A stretch of 64,000 nucleotides of DNA from Symbiodinium natans (GCA_905221605.1 CAJNDS010002129.1:232501-296500), one strand, 5' to 3'; positions 23,419 to 34,839 are shown, counted from the first letter of the stretch. The notes: generated by a model not told the origin, from the sequence alone. Numbers and translations are program-made.

Positions 23419-24735
23419 CTAGTAAGTCTTCCTACATGATTCGGTGATCACATTGTATTCTGCTCCGTGCCATTCCCAACACTTTGTTTCTTGCCCTCCT
23501 ATTGCAGCCTTCGTAGCTAGACTGAAGTCAACCCACCAACAGCTTCTGATCTCGGGGCCATTCGCTTCGCAGTCGGAGGCTTTAGGGTGCGGCCCGGGGA
23601 TACAGTTAGAATGTGGGGGGTTTGTCCGTTTTTTGGGAGTTCGGAAGCTGGTCAACTCAGATTTTGAGCTCCGCGGCCTCAGGCAGTAAGCTTGGCTGAA
23701 TCTCAGCGAGCCTCTTCGGAATTGGTCCAGGGACTTCGGGCGTGCTTGCATGAATCTTTGACGTTTGACTTGACGACTGCGGCCCAGGGAACGAAGAATG
23801 ACGGGGAATGCATGATAGGAAGCTTCTGCATGCGCACACAGTGTGTGTGTGTGTATTGAATGCACAGTTGAGCAAGAGCTTGGTAGACATAGGCGGTACT
23901 GGTAGGCGGGACAACGTGTCATGCACATGGAGACAGATGATGATATATGACATGGCTATAAACCGGAACCCACACACCCTGCGATTCCATGTCCCATCCG
24001 CCTAAGGCTCGCCTCACATCAGCAGCACTCCGCTTGCTGTCTGCTCTTACCCACCACCCATGAACAAGTCTCTTCAACCCCTAACTCACGCCCTTGGTGT
24101 ACGTTGTAGGAGTGGGCGGAAACCGGGAGGTTAAAGAGGGCCAGGCAAGCACACAAACCTCTTTCACATCTACAGTTGGGGTTTCAGGTTTGGGGTACTT
24201 TGCCTCTTGGCGAAAAGTGGTGGCCCAGCCGCATTTTGCGGGCATCCACGCTACACAGAATACGAAATCCATACTGCTTCTTCTGCTTCTCCGCAGCAGA
24301 GAAGACACAATGCAACCGGACTGCTGCAGCAAGAGCATCAGTAACAATGTCTTCTCAAGGCATCAACTTGTGTTGCAGCTGTCCGAGGGTCACATCCTGC
24401 TGCAGTTTTACGCAATCTGAAGGTAGCCAGCGCTGTCGTCCCCAACGAGGTCCTGTCGAGACCTGGATGTGTACAGCACGGCCATGAGCAGACCTGCCAG
24501 GACCCCACTGGAATGCTGCATTAAAGTGCACAGCGAGCCCCTAGAAGGCCCGAGCCTGCTGCAGCCAACGCCGGCCAGCGCCACAAGGACATCGAACGCA
24601 CAGCCACGGCATTCTCAGGCAGGGCCACCAAATTGGGTGCATCGCCCTGCAATGCGCAAGCAAAGGCACCAAGCCAAGACTCGAACAATGGGTTCCCTAC
24701 GCCTAGCTACAGTTTTCGGGTAAGTTTGATTTTGT
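23419..24735. other. Unassigned sequence with coding-like stretches
   Basis: A minus-strand frame at about 23,580-23,430 (containing RSCWWVDFSLATKAAIGGQ and WEWHGAEYNVITES) has a coding-like composition, but I do not recognise it. From 23,700 to 24,735 several overlapping frames are open on both strands with no way to choose between them. This stretch is also where the 3' UTR and any SECIS element of the glutathione peroxidase would lie. Confidence 0.35.
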
Positions 24736-24740
24736 CGCGC

Positions 24741-26212
24741 CTTCAGAAGGTTGTCAACAACGTTGCTGGTGGCGGCATCGACATCTCCACCGTGCCTGCA
24801 GACGTGAAGTAACTAAGTAACGGGGGGGAACACAGGAGGCGAAACTTGACACCGCCCGAGGCACATGATCACTTCGCCGGCATAGGGCTTCCCGGACGTG
24901 TCGGTGATGATCCTAGTCGTTGCCAAAGCATACTTGGAGGTTCACGGTACTTATTAACCAATTGTAACTGTACTTGTACGGGTTAGACTTACAGCTACAA
25001 GTGGCTAAAAAGTACCATGAACCTCCAAGTAGAGCACTGTGTTTGTATTGGGACCGGGATGATGGCAGGCCGCGTAGTAGCAGGGGGCATTGCCCCAAAC
25101 CGTTGCAAGGGGGGAAAACCACGGTCTATGCGGTTGAATGAAGGCTTCTCTTTGCTGCTTGGGGTGGATGTTCAGGGTGCCACAGCAGACTCAGCGAAGA
25201 TCCCTTGTAGAACCGACACTGACCGTTTATGATGTTATGAATGAAGCCAGCCGAGGGCGAAGTTGAGTCGAGAATCTTATCGAAGTTCCAGGCGATGGTT
25301 CCCGGAGGCGTGTTGGCCAGCAGGTACTTGTACACCGCATCGTTTTGAGCGCAGCACTCTGCTGATTCTGGGGTGCACGCATCTTCGCCAGAGTACGTGC
25401 AGGCGACATCATTCAGGTTCGACTTGGCAAACATGATCACCTTGGTCGTATCAACAGCTCCTCCTGAACCCGAAGCCCAGCTTTATCCAGAAACCCTAGC
25501 GTCCGGATCGAAACACCGATTGAAATTCCTCGCCCAACCCTTCCAAAAAGCCTTCAAGTCTACTCTCGGGCCCTCAGAAAAGTTGTGCAGGGAACATGGC
25601 ACTTCGGGTTTAAGGGTCCATGAGCCAAGGGATCCTCTCGAAGTCCCAGCGGCGTTGCTGCCACGGCCGGAGTTGGCCAGATCAATGTACTGCTCGGCAA
25701 ACTTCTTGATCTCTGCGTTTGTGCCGGGCTCTTGCTTTCCGAACTGGTTGCAGGGGAACAGCAGAAAGCGAACCTCAGAATACTACACAAGAGGCCTGCA
25801 GAAGGCCTGCACTGCCTACACTCGCAGCTAGCGGTGGCGGCATCACGCGCCGAAAGAGCAGTCACGGCACAGGCTTGCCAGCGTACTTCTTCTGAAGGCG
25901 GGTCAGCATCTCATAGTTGGATTGCGTGAAGCCTCAGTTGGTTGCCACGTTGATGACGACGCTGACATTGCCTGTCCACACGGTCACAATAGGGGACTCG
26001 TGACTAGTGTGGTAGGGTGCTCAACATCCGTTAACATCCCTGCAGCCGCCTTCCAAGGCAAGGGGAACCTTCTTCCCGTCGACATCTACAGCTGTCAGAT
26101 CATAGAGGGAGGAGGCAAGAGCCGAAGCCAGCGCCGAGAGAGCCCAAGCCTCACCGAATGACACCAAATGAGCCCTAATCAAAACAGAGCTCGTATACGA
26201 GCATATTCGCAC
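24741..26212 (-). CDS. Glutathione peroxidase with TGA (selenocysteine) codon
   Basis: Exons: about 26,212-26,050, 25,971-25,871, 25,773-25,678, 25,440-25,277, 24,912 to about 24,870 and 24,795-24,741. Family motifs in order are [94 protein letters not shown] and [14 protein letters not shown]. The in-frame TGA (25,936-25,934) sits exactly where family members have Sec or Cys. The partner Gln (FPCNQFGKQ), Trp and Asn (AWNF) are intact. The enzyme reduces peroxides with glutathione or thioredoxin. The N-terminus may carry a targeting peptide ([15 protein letters not shown]), but no in-frame ATG was found, so the true start is unresolved. Donors are GC, GT, GC and GA. The last exon is the least certain because the plus strand is also open there. 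Confidence 0.85.
24931..25031. mobile_element. 101-bp terminal-inverted-repeat element in a peroxidase intron
   Basis: The 22-bp ends are TACTTGGAGGTTCACGGTAC(TT) and its reverse complement with one mismatch (24,931-24,952 and 25,010-25,031). It fills part of the intron 24,913-25,276. The interior is AT-rich and non-coding. Confidence 0.7.
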
Positions 26213-26586
26213 ATGTTCTATTGATGTATCGATATCTTCCTATATGACTCTATCACGATATTCATGTTTTATGCCACAGAAGAAACTAGAAACCCTTCCT
26301 TAAGCTCAAAGATGAAGGCCAAGAAACGCGTCGAAGAGCCATGGGGCCCTGTGGCTCTCAGGGGCGCTTTCTAGGGGCGCACGAGGTTTCCTCCTTGAGC
26401 CCAAAGGGGCCTCGGAGGCCGCCGCTGCCACGAACGTCCAAGAGTCGTTTTAAAGAGTTCGAATATACGAATACTCTACAGTAGCTTAGGTCGAGGTTTT
26501 TCTAGGATGTCTCAGGTCCCATGGTGAAACTTAAGGCGCCTTGATCTTCAAGACTTGCCCCCAGAACATTGTAAGGTCTACCGATT
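26213..26586. other. Intergenic spacer
   Basis: The spacer lies between the 3' end of the OmpA-like gene and the 5' end of the peroxidase. It has no repeats and no exon-like frame. Confidence 0.5.
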
Positions 26587-27468
26587 CTACCGGAAGGCTT
26601 CCACGACGACCGTGTTCGCCTCCCCCCCCTGAACCATCGTCTGCAGGCGATCCTGGTGGATGCCACGTCGAACTAGTAGCCTCTTCAGGCTGAGGGCCCG
26701 AGCATGGGCATAGGGCTGCACCCAGTCCATCCTCTCTTTCGGGAAGTCCTCGTGAAAGTCGTGGTAGAAGGCTGACTCAGTGCGCTGGCTGACCTCGCCA
26801 CTTCCATACGAGATGCCCTTCAGACGAAAGCGGAAACTAGGATAGCGCTTCATAATCCTCGCAAGCTCATCTACAAGATGGAGATTGTCACCGATTGCGG
26901 TGGCGTCCCAAGATCTCTGCATCTTCTGCTTGCACTCAGCATCCGACTCACCAGACTTCATCTCATGGGCCAAAAACACCAAGTGCCTCATAAGCCTGAG
27001 CTCCTCACTGACCTGCGAAAGCTCCTGTGGTGCCTGGTTTGCATAGAAATTGAGAGCACCTAGACAGAGGCACAGCAGAGCCGCTAGGAGCAAGGTGACA
27101 AAGGTGCTGGCAAACGAAGTGTTGCAGGCAGCAGGGACGGAGCCTGACACGCACTGCCAGAGCAGGCTGGCCGGCCCGACATCGTAGTGACTCTCGTGAC
27201 TCTCCTGGCTCTCGTGGTCCAACTTCTCGTACTTTCGAAGAAGCTCGTGTCTGAAGCGGCTTGGCTGCTCAGATGAGCCTTGAACAGTAAGGGCCACCAC
27301 ACCTCCCACGGCCAGCAGGCAGAGCGCCGCCAGCAGCGCAAGTCTCAGCCACAGGGCTGAGGTGGTCACGCGGCATTGCAAAGGTGCCGGCCCCTCCTGC
27401 CCCTCTCCAAGCAGCCATGCCCCCTCCGCATCCTCCTCCTCATCTTGCACAGCCATGTGGAGGCTCAT
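26587..27468 (-). CDS. Two-pass membrane protein with OmpA-like C-terminal domain
   Basis: A 293-codon uninterrupted frame, by far the longest intron-free gene here apart from the channel exon. Residues 1-38 are acidic and cytosol-like. TM1 is about 41-62 (LRLALLAALCLLAVGGVVAL). Residues 63-118 form a loop rich in His/Glu/Ser (DHESQESHESHYD) with Cys106 and Cys115. TM2 is about 119-142. Residues 146-185 are helical. Residues 195-293 resemble an OmpA/MotB-type domain: VDELARIMKRYPSFRFRLKG corresponds to the strand that runs into GHTD, and YAHARALSLKRLLVRRGI followed by DRLQTMVQGGE to the LSxxRAxxVxxxLxxxGI...R...xGxG block. The usual GHTD Asp is not obvious (ISYGSGE), so peptidoglycan binding is unlikely. 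A second Met at residue 5 is an alternative start. Orientation and function are unknown. Confidence 0.7.
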   Translation of the reverse strand: MSLHMAVQDEEEDAEGAWLLGEGQEGPAPLQCRVTTSALWLRLALLAALCLLAVGGVVALTVQGSSEQPSRFRHELLRKYEKLDHESQESHESHYDVGPASLLWQCVSGSVPAACNTSFASTFVTLLLAALLCLCLGALNFYANQAPQELSQVSEELRLMRHLVFLAHEMKSGESDAECKQKMQRSWDATAIGDNLHLVDELARIMKRYPSFRFRLKGISYGSGEVSQRTESAFYHDFHEDFPKERMDWVQPYAHARALSLKRLLVRRGIHQDRLQTMVQGGEANTVVVEAFR

Positions 27469-27499
27469 GGCTATCGGGGCCGTGACATACGCATCATTG

Positions 27500-28230
27500 T
27501 CACTTGGGCCTCAACAGCAAGTGTAGGCAAGACATGGAAGACAGTGGTCATCTTTCAGAGATCCAATCCGAGAGCAGTCTTTTGCCAGTCCTCTCATCAC
27601 CAAGCTGCGACAAGAACAGCTCGTCCTGAGGATGTCCGGAGGTTCACCAAAAAAACGAAGCTACGTCCGAGCAGGCGAAGGTCCTCGACCCTGGAGCCAC
27701 CTCGGCGCTAGCTGACGAGGTTTTGGCCCCAGAACTCCACAAAGCAACTTTCACAACACTGCATCTTCATAGTTACATGCCTCCTGCCTCCCCATAAAAC
27801 GAAACACTTCCGGATGATCATTTGTCCGCTAACTTGTCATTCTCGGATGGCCGCAGAACCTTTCTGCATCTGGGCAGCTCAGCTGCGTGTTCACAACGTA
27901 GACAAAGGGACCCTGTCGACCGTGGACTTGTGTTTCGGAGGAAGGATACACGCAAGACACGTCCTAAGAGTGTTCGGAAGCCAGCAGGAACCTTATGTGT
28001 ATAAGGAACAACCCGTTTGCAGTTTGCTTCGAAGCCTTCGAAGCACTGCACCTTCAACCAGAAACGAAAACAGCACAAACCCTAAACCCCGACCTCTAAA
28101 CTCCTCGCAGCCCGCGTCACCTCCCACTCCGATGGCTAGTTCTCGAAGGCTTTGGGTACCATACAAGACAGTGTCATAGGAACCCTTAAACCATGAACCT
28201 CAAACTCTGTCTTAGAGAACCCCCCGCTTT
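27500..28230. other. Upstream spacer, no gene assigned
   Basis: Open frames on both strands (up to 121 codons at 27,814-28,179) have no recognisable motif or splice context. Confidence 0.4.
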
Positions 28231-28412
28231 GGGTAGTTCTCTGAAAGGTTTTGGGTTTAGGGTTTTGGGCTTGAGGTTTAGGGTGGTCCCCTATATACTT
28301 CGGCACCCTTACAATCAGCTAAACCCTTAACCCTACACCGTAAACCTTACACCTTAAACCCTAAACCCTAAACCCTAAACCCTACTTATCAAGACCATTT
28401 AGAGAACTACCC
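28231..28412. mobile_element. Family C inverted-repeat element carrying telomere heptamers
   Basis: The ends are GGGTAGTTCTCTGAAAGG and CCATTTAGAGAACTACCC. Inside are GGTCCCCTATATACTTCGG, a TTTAGGG-like stretch near the left end and CCCTAAACCC copies at about 28,357-28,383. The related element at 40,953-41,056 has the same ends without the heptamers. Confidence 0.6.
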
Positions 28413-28469
28413 ACATGAGGCCCCAAGCACCTCGTCGGAGCCCTTCAGTCCGAGCCTGCGAGTCTGAGG

Positions 28470-29270
28470 GTTTAGGGTTTAGGGCCGGTTTAGGGTTTAG
28501 GGTTTAGGGTTTTGGGTTTAGGGTTTAGGGTTTAGGGTTTAGGATTTAGGGTTTAGGGTTTAGGGGCCACCCTCAACTAAGCTCAAAGCGTGCAACAGCC
28601 CCAAAGGACCTAAAGGCCTTTCATCCACTGAACTCCCAACACCCAGACCTTGAACCCTGAAATTCCGTGGGACATTGAAATCCTAAACCCATGAATACCC
28701 CACCAAAATTCGAACCTGAGCCCTCTACACAAAAGCCTCAAGCCCTCGAATTTACAGTCCCTCGACCCCTGAGATTGAAAATTCCACACAAGAGCCAAAA
28801 ATCTTTCAATGCTTAGGAACCCTCCCTGAAAATCCACGCAACATCCCAAAGCCACCTAAACCCTAAACCCTTGAACCCTAAACCCCACACCCTAAACCCC
28901 TAAACCCCTACACCCCTAAAACCCTAAACCCTTAAAGCCTTAAACCCTTAAACCCTTATTAAACCCCTAAACCCCTAAACCCCTAAACCCCTGAACCCTG
29001 TCACCCTAAAAAATACCACTGTAGAAATGTTGGGTCCGGGACCGGGCCCACACCGCAGAGCGTGCGACCAAGGCTTGTGAATCGGGGCCTTGATCAGCTT
29101 GGGGTTTAGGGTTTAGGGGGTTAGGGGTTGAGGGGTTTAGGGGTTTAGGGGTTTAGGGGTTTAGGGGTTTAGAGGTTTAGGGGTTTAGGGGTTTAGGGGT
29201 TTAGGGGTTTAGGGGTTTAGGGGTTTAGGGGTTTAGGGGTTTAGGGGTTTAGGGTTTTAGGGTTTTAGGG
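28470..29270. repeat. Telomere-like blocks, including an (TTTAGGGG)n octamer array
   Basis: TTTAGGG at 28,470-28,564. Degenerate CCCTAAA/CCCCTAAA at 28,857-29,005. A run of about 17 octamers TTTAGGGG at 29,125-29,255. The octamer run is far more uniform in its extra G than random decay would give. Confidence 0.85.
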
Positions 29271-29399
29271 TTTTGGGGGATTTGGGTTATAGGCCCTGAA
29301 TATGGTCCCTTGCCTTCTTTAAAGGGTTCTGAAGTTTGGGGTCTTGGGTTGTATAGGGTATACAAGGAGTCCTCATTTAAGGGCCGACTGATATCTACC

Positions 29400-32300
29400 C
29401 TAAGAGTTTAGGGTTTAGAGGGGCCTTAGGGGAATGGGAGGGTTGCGACGCCATCCATTAGCGTGGGCCTTCTGGTTGAGGCTGAGGGCCCAGCCCTGCG
29501 CAACGGTCAGGGACGGGGAGGAGATCTGCTCCACACCCGTCCTGCCAAAACATACTTGGGGGAGTTTGGGGGGGGACTTAGGGTGGGAAGGCACCGAGGC
29601 ACCCACAACTGTGCTTCCCAAAGGCAATCGTCGCTGCGAAGGTAGAGCCTCCAAAGCAGCAGAATAAGCAAGAGTGAAAAAGCCCGACCAAAAAGGACCG
29701 TGACACCAAGCAGCCTCCAAAGGCTCAGCTAACCAGCCCCGCAGGCCCCTGAAAACCCGTGCTTTTCTGCAAGCTCGGGGCGCGGCTCGTTGACCATGAG
29801 GCTGTTATGAGCAACCGGTGGGACAGCCTTAGAGAGCCAGGAAGGGAGGTCTCCCCATTTATGACTAACACTTGGCATGGAACCCGTCAAAGAACCCCCT
29901 CCCTAGAGGGGAGCCCGATGCAGAACAAGACCCCAGGGTTGGCAGGACGTGTTAAACCACAAGAAGCAACAACTCCGAGGCTCCGAATCTCACCTTAACA
30001 CCCAAAAAGCCCGAAACCCCCACAAAACCCAACAAAAGCCTAAGAGCCCTACCCAACCCTTCAACCCCTAAACACCCAAATCCCAACACAAAAATCTCGA
30101 AATGCCCCCTTTAAAGCATCCTAAAGCCCCAAACCCCGAAAACCCACCCCTAAGCCCCAAAGCCCGTGCCACCGGGCGCTCAAAGCGCCAGGGTCGTCAT
30201 AGAGGCACTCGCGCAGCGGCTGGGCCTTTCGCTGAATTTGATGGTTTTTGCAGCCAGCGGCCAATATCACTACATGTAGAATTCGCAGTAAAGAATCTTG
30301 ACGGTAACCGTAGCCGGCACTGCAGCAGTGGCAGATGAAGTTGTATTTGAAGAAGCAGAGCAGGCGCAGTAGTCGGAAAAAGCGAAGCTTTAGGCCTTCA
30401 CGGCGGATGAGATCAACTTGCTGTACCCGACCTTAGTGGAAGCGTCTTCTGCTACGTGCAGCAACCCGGCACTACCCACAGCTCGGGGCAGTGGCTTTAG
30501 GGATTTTATCGATGAACCTCACATCTGGGCTTCGAGCTTGGCCGAAGAGGTCGATACCCTCTAAGCCTTCCTGCCAGGATTGTGTCTGGGGACCTATATC
30601 GTTTGAGAATTTTTGGGGGGGGGTCTTTTTCTCTGCCCAAGGTCCCTGAATCTGTCCTGCACGCAGATCACATCAGGGCGAGGCGCTGCCGACGTGATCT
30701 CGACAAGCCGACGCCTGACAGAGCCCCGATTCCGGAGAGCCTCTGCTTGAGCAGACGCTGCGCCTCGCAAGAGTCGGATCCTGAGGAAAGCTGGCCAGGT
30801 ACTGCAAGTTCAGGGTCATGACCTCATCGCCCAGACATGGAGGCCCAAGCCCCAACCCGGCATTGCAAATCTGAGCCCAGGCCCTCATACTCAGACCCCC
30901 GCCACCAGCTCCCTACCCGGCGCCAGGACCGCGCGCAGGGGCCGCGAGGACCCTGGGTGCAGGGAGGCCGACCAATCAGCGCCAAGGTCTCCTGGCCCAC
31001 AGGGTTCGTCAGGGCCGCTCGCACTTCTATTGGTGAAATGGGAGACGAAAGCCATGCCCAAAGCCATGCCGGAACCACCCCCAGCTTTGATCTCAGCCTT
31101 GACCTTGTGGAGATTCCCCACCTTCAGCGACAGCCTGGAGCGAGGGGGGGGGGGGGGTCATCAAGCGCAAGACACTGCACAACATGCGCAACTGCCTTAC
31201 TTGCTGGGCCCATGGCTGCTTGCCCGAGTGTAGCATCACCGCCAGACGGCCGAGCTGTTGAGCCTGGCGCCAGGGAGGTATGGCAAGCAGCTTCAAGGAC
31301 AATACCCCCACAGCGCAGGAGCGAAGAGGAGGAGAACCAACTGCGTTGTCGCATCGGAAGTCTTCTGGAATGCGTTCGAAGACGTGTAGAGACATGAAGC
31401 GGGAGGGCAGCCAGACTTCTGAGGAACGCTTGGCAAGATCTGCAGGCTGATCTGAATGCACGCCGTGTTCAATGAGATCACACTTGGAGCTTTCAAGGGC
31501 GGCGTGGCGCGCGGGAAAGCTGGAAAGCTGGGGGGCTGCAAGGCTTTCTTCATTGGGTGCTGGCTGGGACTCCTCACACAGCTGTGCCCGATACCAAAGC
31601 GGCTCACCAGTCAGGCAGTGATGCAGTGGCTAGGAGTTGAGGCAACGATACTGGGAAGGGACCCGTCATCCTACTACCCGATACAACCTCGATGCATAGA
31701 AATATAAGTATAAAAAATATATACATATATATAATATAAATTATGCGAAATTATGTGCAGATAATGGAAACATGCCTAACAGTCAGCCTTGAAATACCTA
31801 AGTATCCCCAATAACAGCCCCTCCATTGAATGTCACCCCCCAACCCCCCCCCCCCCCCCAAAAAAAAAAAAACTCCGGGAATGCTCCCCACCTGCTCTGG
31901 GAACTCCAAGGGAAGCACTGTGCCCCGTTGGCCATTGAGCTCCAGCTTGGAAAGGCCCCTGCGAGCAGCGAGACATAGGCATATCCTTGCCCAAACTGCT
32001 TAAACCACCATCCTCCAAACTTACCTGTTTTCCCCCCTGGATGGATTCTCCTTGTTGGTTCTTCCATTGGCCTAACTGCCGATTGCAGGCAATCTGGTGT
32101 ATACAGCATGCACAACACGCCTCAGCTCCACCTCATCTCCCGCGCAGAAGCCCCACTCTTCCATGGCTCATAGCCGGGCTCAGGTGGCCCGACGCGGCAT
32201 CCCTGGTATCAAATCCTGCCTGTGTAAGAGGCCCTGGAGGGCAGGCTGGGGTAGAGAAGTGATTCTTCTGTTGGTAGGTCGGTGCGGCAGGAACGTTAGT

Positions 32301-33170
32301 ATGTCTTGCTCACTTGTTGAGAAGCAGCTACTGTATCAGGTTCGACAGGCTTTCGAAGTCTGTCAGTGTGTCACAGTGTGTCAGATTAGGCTAAGAGGCC
32401 ACGAGGGTCTGGGGTAGCATGGATCAAGCTGATTCAGAGCTTCGTCACGCTGCGTGACATCACCGCCATTCAAGCTCCCCGTCTGCAGCTTGACCATCGC
32501 AGCCATCGCATGATTGCATGAAGCTTCTTCTAAACTAGGGCCCCCGGGAGGCATGTTCTGTGACCCCCTTTTTAAGGGCTGCCTTTCGAAAATTTCTCGG
32601 GGCCCCTTCCGAAACCTAAACCCTCAGCCCCTGTAGAAAAAAGGTAGGAAGAACTTGCCTCGAGCTCCGTACACCGGTCCACTGATTCCTGCAAACTCCT
32701 GGGCTGCTTATCAGCAAGGTCATGTTCATGCGCTGACCACACATGTTCACATATGTATACTGTATGCATATGAACAATAGTAAATGCATATATATATATA
32801 TATATGTATATATAGATGTGAATGTTTATGTAACGTTTCTATGCCTTCCTAGAGGTGTGCTTTTTATGTATGTATGTATACATGTGTGGCATGTATGTGC
32901 ATATGAATTCATGTGCTTTTGCTCCTATCTTTTGTTGCGTCCCCTTTTCCCCTTCAGCTGTCCTTGTGAAGCTGACGTCTTCTTGCTGGGCAAGGCGGCG
33001 TGCCTGGCACGCACCGTGTTTGATGACAATCCTGCTGTACCCAAGAAACATGAGTCAGAACGTGGTCAGTCAGGCATGCATAAACCTTTAACATTCTCTC
33101 ATCTCGATGTCATACAGATCCGCACATGCACGCTTTTTGTTGACTTCTACCGCTCCAGGAGAAGATGGCT
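29400..33170. other. Region without a supported gene
   Basis: This stretch lacks telomere-like blocks and contains many overlapping medium frames on both strands. Fragments such as the plus-strand AACLARTVFDDNPAVPKKHE (about 32,990-33,060) and the minus-strand LKLLAIPPWRQAQQLGRLAV (about 31,300-31,240) have coding-like composition, but nothing is recognisable. Simple features: poly-G 31,144-31,157, poly-C/poly-A 31,841-31,871, (TA)n 32,789-32,810. Confidence 0.45.
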
Positions 33171-33212
33171 AGGTCATGACATTCTGTGCCGGTCCAGGTG
33201 TCGACCGGCCGA

Positions 33213-33393
33213 GCACCACCCCGGCAACACGTGAGCTCGTCATCAAGGACGAATCTTCGTCGTCCGCCTCCTTCAGAAGTTCCTGGATGCTGTCCATATC
33301 ATCAGGGAGAGGCTGGGCACTGGTCTCCAAAATCGCTCTCTTGATCTGGGCCGACTCGAAACTGTCGAAGAGCTCCTCTTTGGACTGGGCGCC
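33213..33393 (-). CDS. Single exon, acidic protein, unrecognised
   Basis: After a CTGCAG acceptor the minus strand reads KEELFDSFESAQIKRAILET, then PLPDDMDSIQELLKEADDED, then SSLMTSSRVAGVVL. The amphipathic helices and acidic tail look like real protein sequence. No family is recognised and neighbouring exons were not found. Confidence 0.45.
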
Positions 33394-33784
33394 CTGCAGA
33401 ACCAACACAGTCCACTCGTTGTTCTGACTGCTGGCACAGAATTGTTGACACTAGTAATACTGCATACTACTACTGAGTCATGCTCCTGCTTTCTGGGACC
33501 TGGGGTGGGGAGTTGAAACGGCGGTCTCATGGTGTTCTACCGCCAGGAAACGTCGTGCCAGGCGGGAAAGCCCGAACCCTCCAACCCAAAACCCTAAAAC
33601 CCTAAAACCCTAAAACCCTAAAACCCTCAAACCCCAGTGGAAAATACGAAAACCCTAAACCCCGAACCCCAATGGGCTTAGGTTTCCGGAAGCTTCGGAA
33701 GTTTAGAAACTTCAGAAAGTTTAGGAGTTTAGGAAGTCTATTAGGAAGTCTAGGAAGTTTAGGGGGAAGTTTAGGGGGAAGTTT

Positions 33785-34115
33785 AGGGCCTAAACCCCAA
33801 ACCCTAAACCCGCAACCCTAAACCCTAAACCGTGAACCCTAAACCCTAAACCCTAAACCCTAAACCCTAAACCCTAAACCCTAAACCCTAAACCCTAAAC
33901 CCTAAACCCTAAACCCTAAACCCTAAACCCTAAACCCTAAACCCTAAACCCTAAACCCTAAACCTAACCCTAAACCCTAAACCCTAAACCCTAAACCCTA
34001 AACCCTAAACCCTAAACCCTAAACCCTAAACCCCTAAACCCTAAACCCTAAACCCTAAACCCTAAACCCTAAACCCTAACCCTAAACCCTAAATCCTAAA
34101 CCCTAAACCCTAAAC
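33785..34115. repeat. Long (CCCTAAA)n block
   Basis: About 46 heptamers with only a handful of CCCTAACCC and CCCCTAAA slips, one of the two longest telomere-like arrays in the window. It ends 11 bp from the coiled-coil exon at 34,206-34,126. Confidence 0.95.
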
Positions 34116-34125
34116 CTTTAGAGGC

Positions 34126-34206
34126 CTCCAGCTCGCCCAGGAGCGCCGCGCACTCCGAGGCGAGACGCTCGCCGTGGAGCTGCGACGCCGAGGCCAGCTC
34201 CGCGGC
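34126..34206 (-). CDS. Coiled-coil exon
   Basis: 81 nt, phase 0 at both ends, with an AG/G acceptor and a GC donor: AAELASASQLHGERLASECA, then ALLGELE. It lies downstream of the SPFH exons and could be a later exon of that gene, but 0.95 kb with no assigned exon separates them. It is followed by the long CCCTAAA array in the intron. Confidence 0.5.
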
Positions 34207-34209
34207 CTT

Positions 34210-34600
34210 TCGCGGGCTTTTGGGGGGGCTTTTGAGGGCTTTTGGGGGGGCTTTTGGGGGTTTTTTGGGGGGCTTTTGGGGGGCTTTTGGAGGGCTATTG
34301 GGGGGTTTTTGGGGGGTTTTTGGGGGGCTTTTTGGGGGCTTTTTGGGGTTCAGGGGCGTTCTGGCCTTTAGGGTTTTTTGGCTTGGGGGTTTTTCGGTTT
34401 TTAAGGGCTTTTGGGGTGGAGGGGACTGGAGGTTCTGTAGGGGTTTGCGGCTTAGGGGTTTGGAGGTTTTTGCGAGGTTTTGAGTGGTTTTTCGGAGATT
34501 AATCGTTTGGGCGTTTTGCGCGTTTGGGGGTCTAAGGGTTGAGGCGTTTCACGGGGTTTTTTGGAAGGGAGGGGGGGTAGGGGTTTGGGGTTTGGGGTTT
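34210..34600. repeat. G/T-only tract of GGGGCTTTT units
   Basis: The units GGCTTTTGGGGGG and GGTTTTTTGGGG repeat irregularly with almost no A or C on the plus strand. The stretch is probably intronic. The apparent Gly/Phe-rich open frames across it are repeat translations. Confidence 0.7.
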
Positions 34601-34839
34601 GGGGTCTTGGAGCCTGGGTCGTGGTTCGCGACGGCAGCCCCCTGTCTGGGAGGGATTCTGTTGTCACGGGCTTCAGAACTAAGCCCCAAGGAAGTTGGAG
34701 TTTAGGGCTTGGTGAGGGTTGGGGTTTGGAGTTCAGGGTATTGGAAGTTTTGGGCCTTCCTCAAGACCTTCCTGCCCAGCAGTGGGGGAGGGGGGGAGCG
34801 GGGGCGATGAAGCTCCCCAAAGCCTTCAATTCACCCCTG

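Noticed and set aside
24741-24830. Plus-strand reading [21 protein letters not shown] with a stop, as the end of a plus-strand gene
   Set aside because: The minus-strand reading fits the expected peroxidase C-terminus and lies in line with five other exons. The plus reading has no partner exons. Not fully excluded.
34174-34502. Gly/Phe-rich plus-strand frames
   Set aside because: They run over a G/T-only repeat tract.
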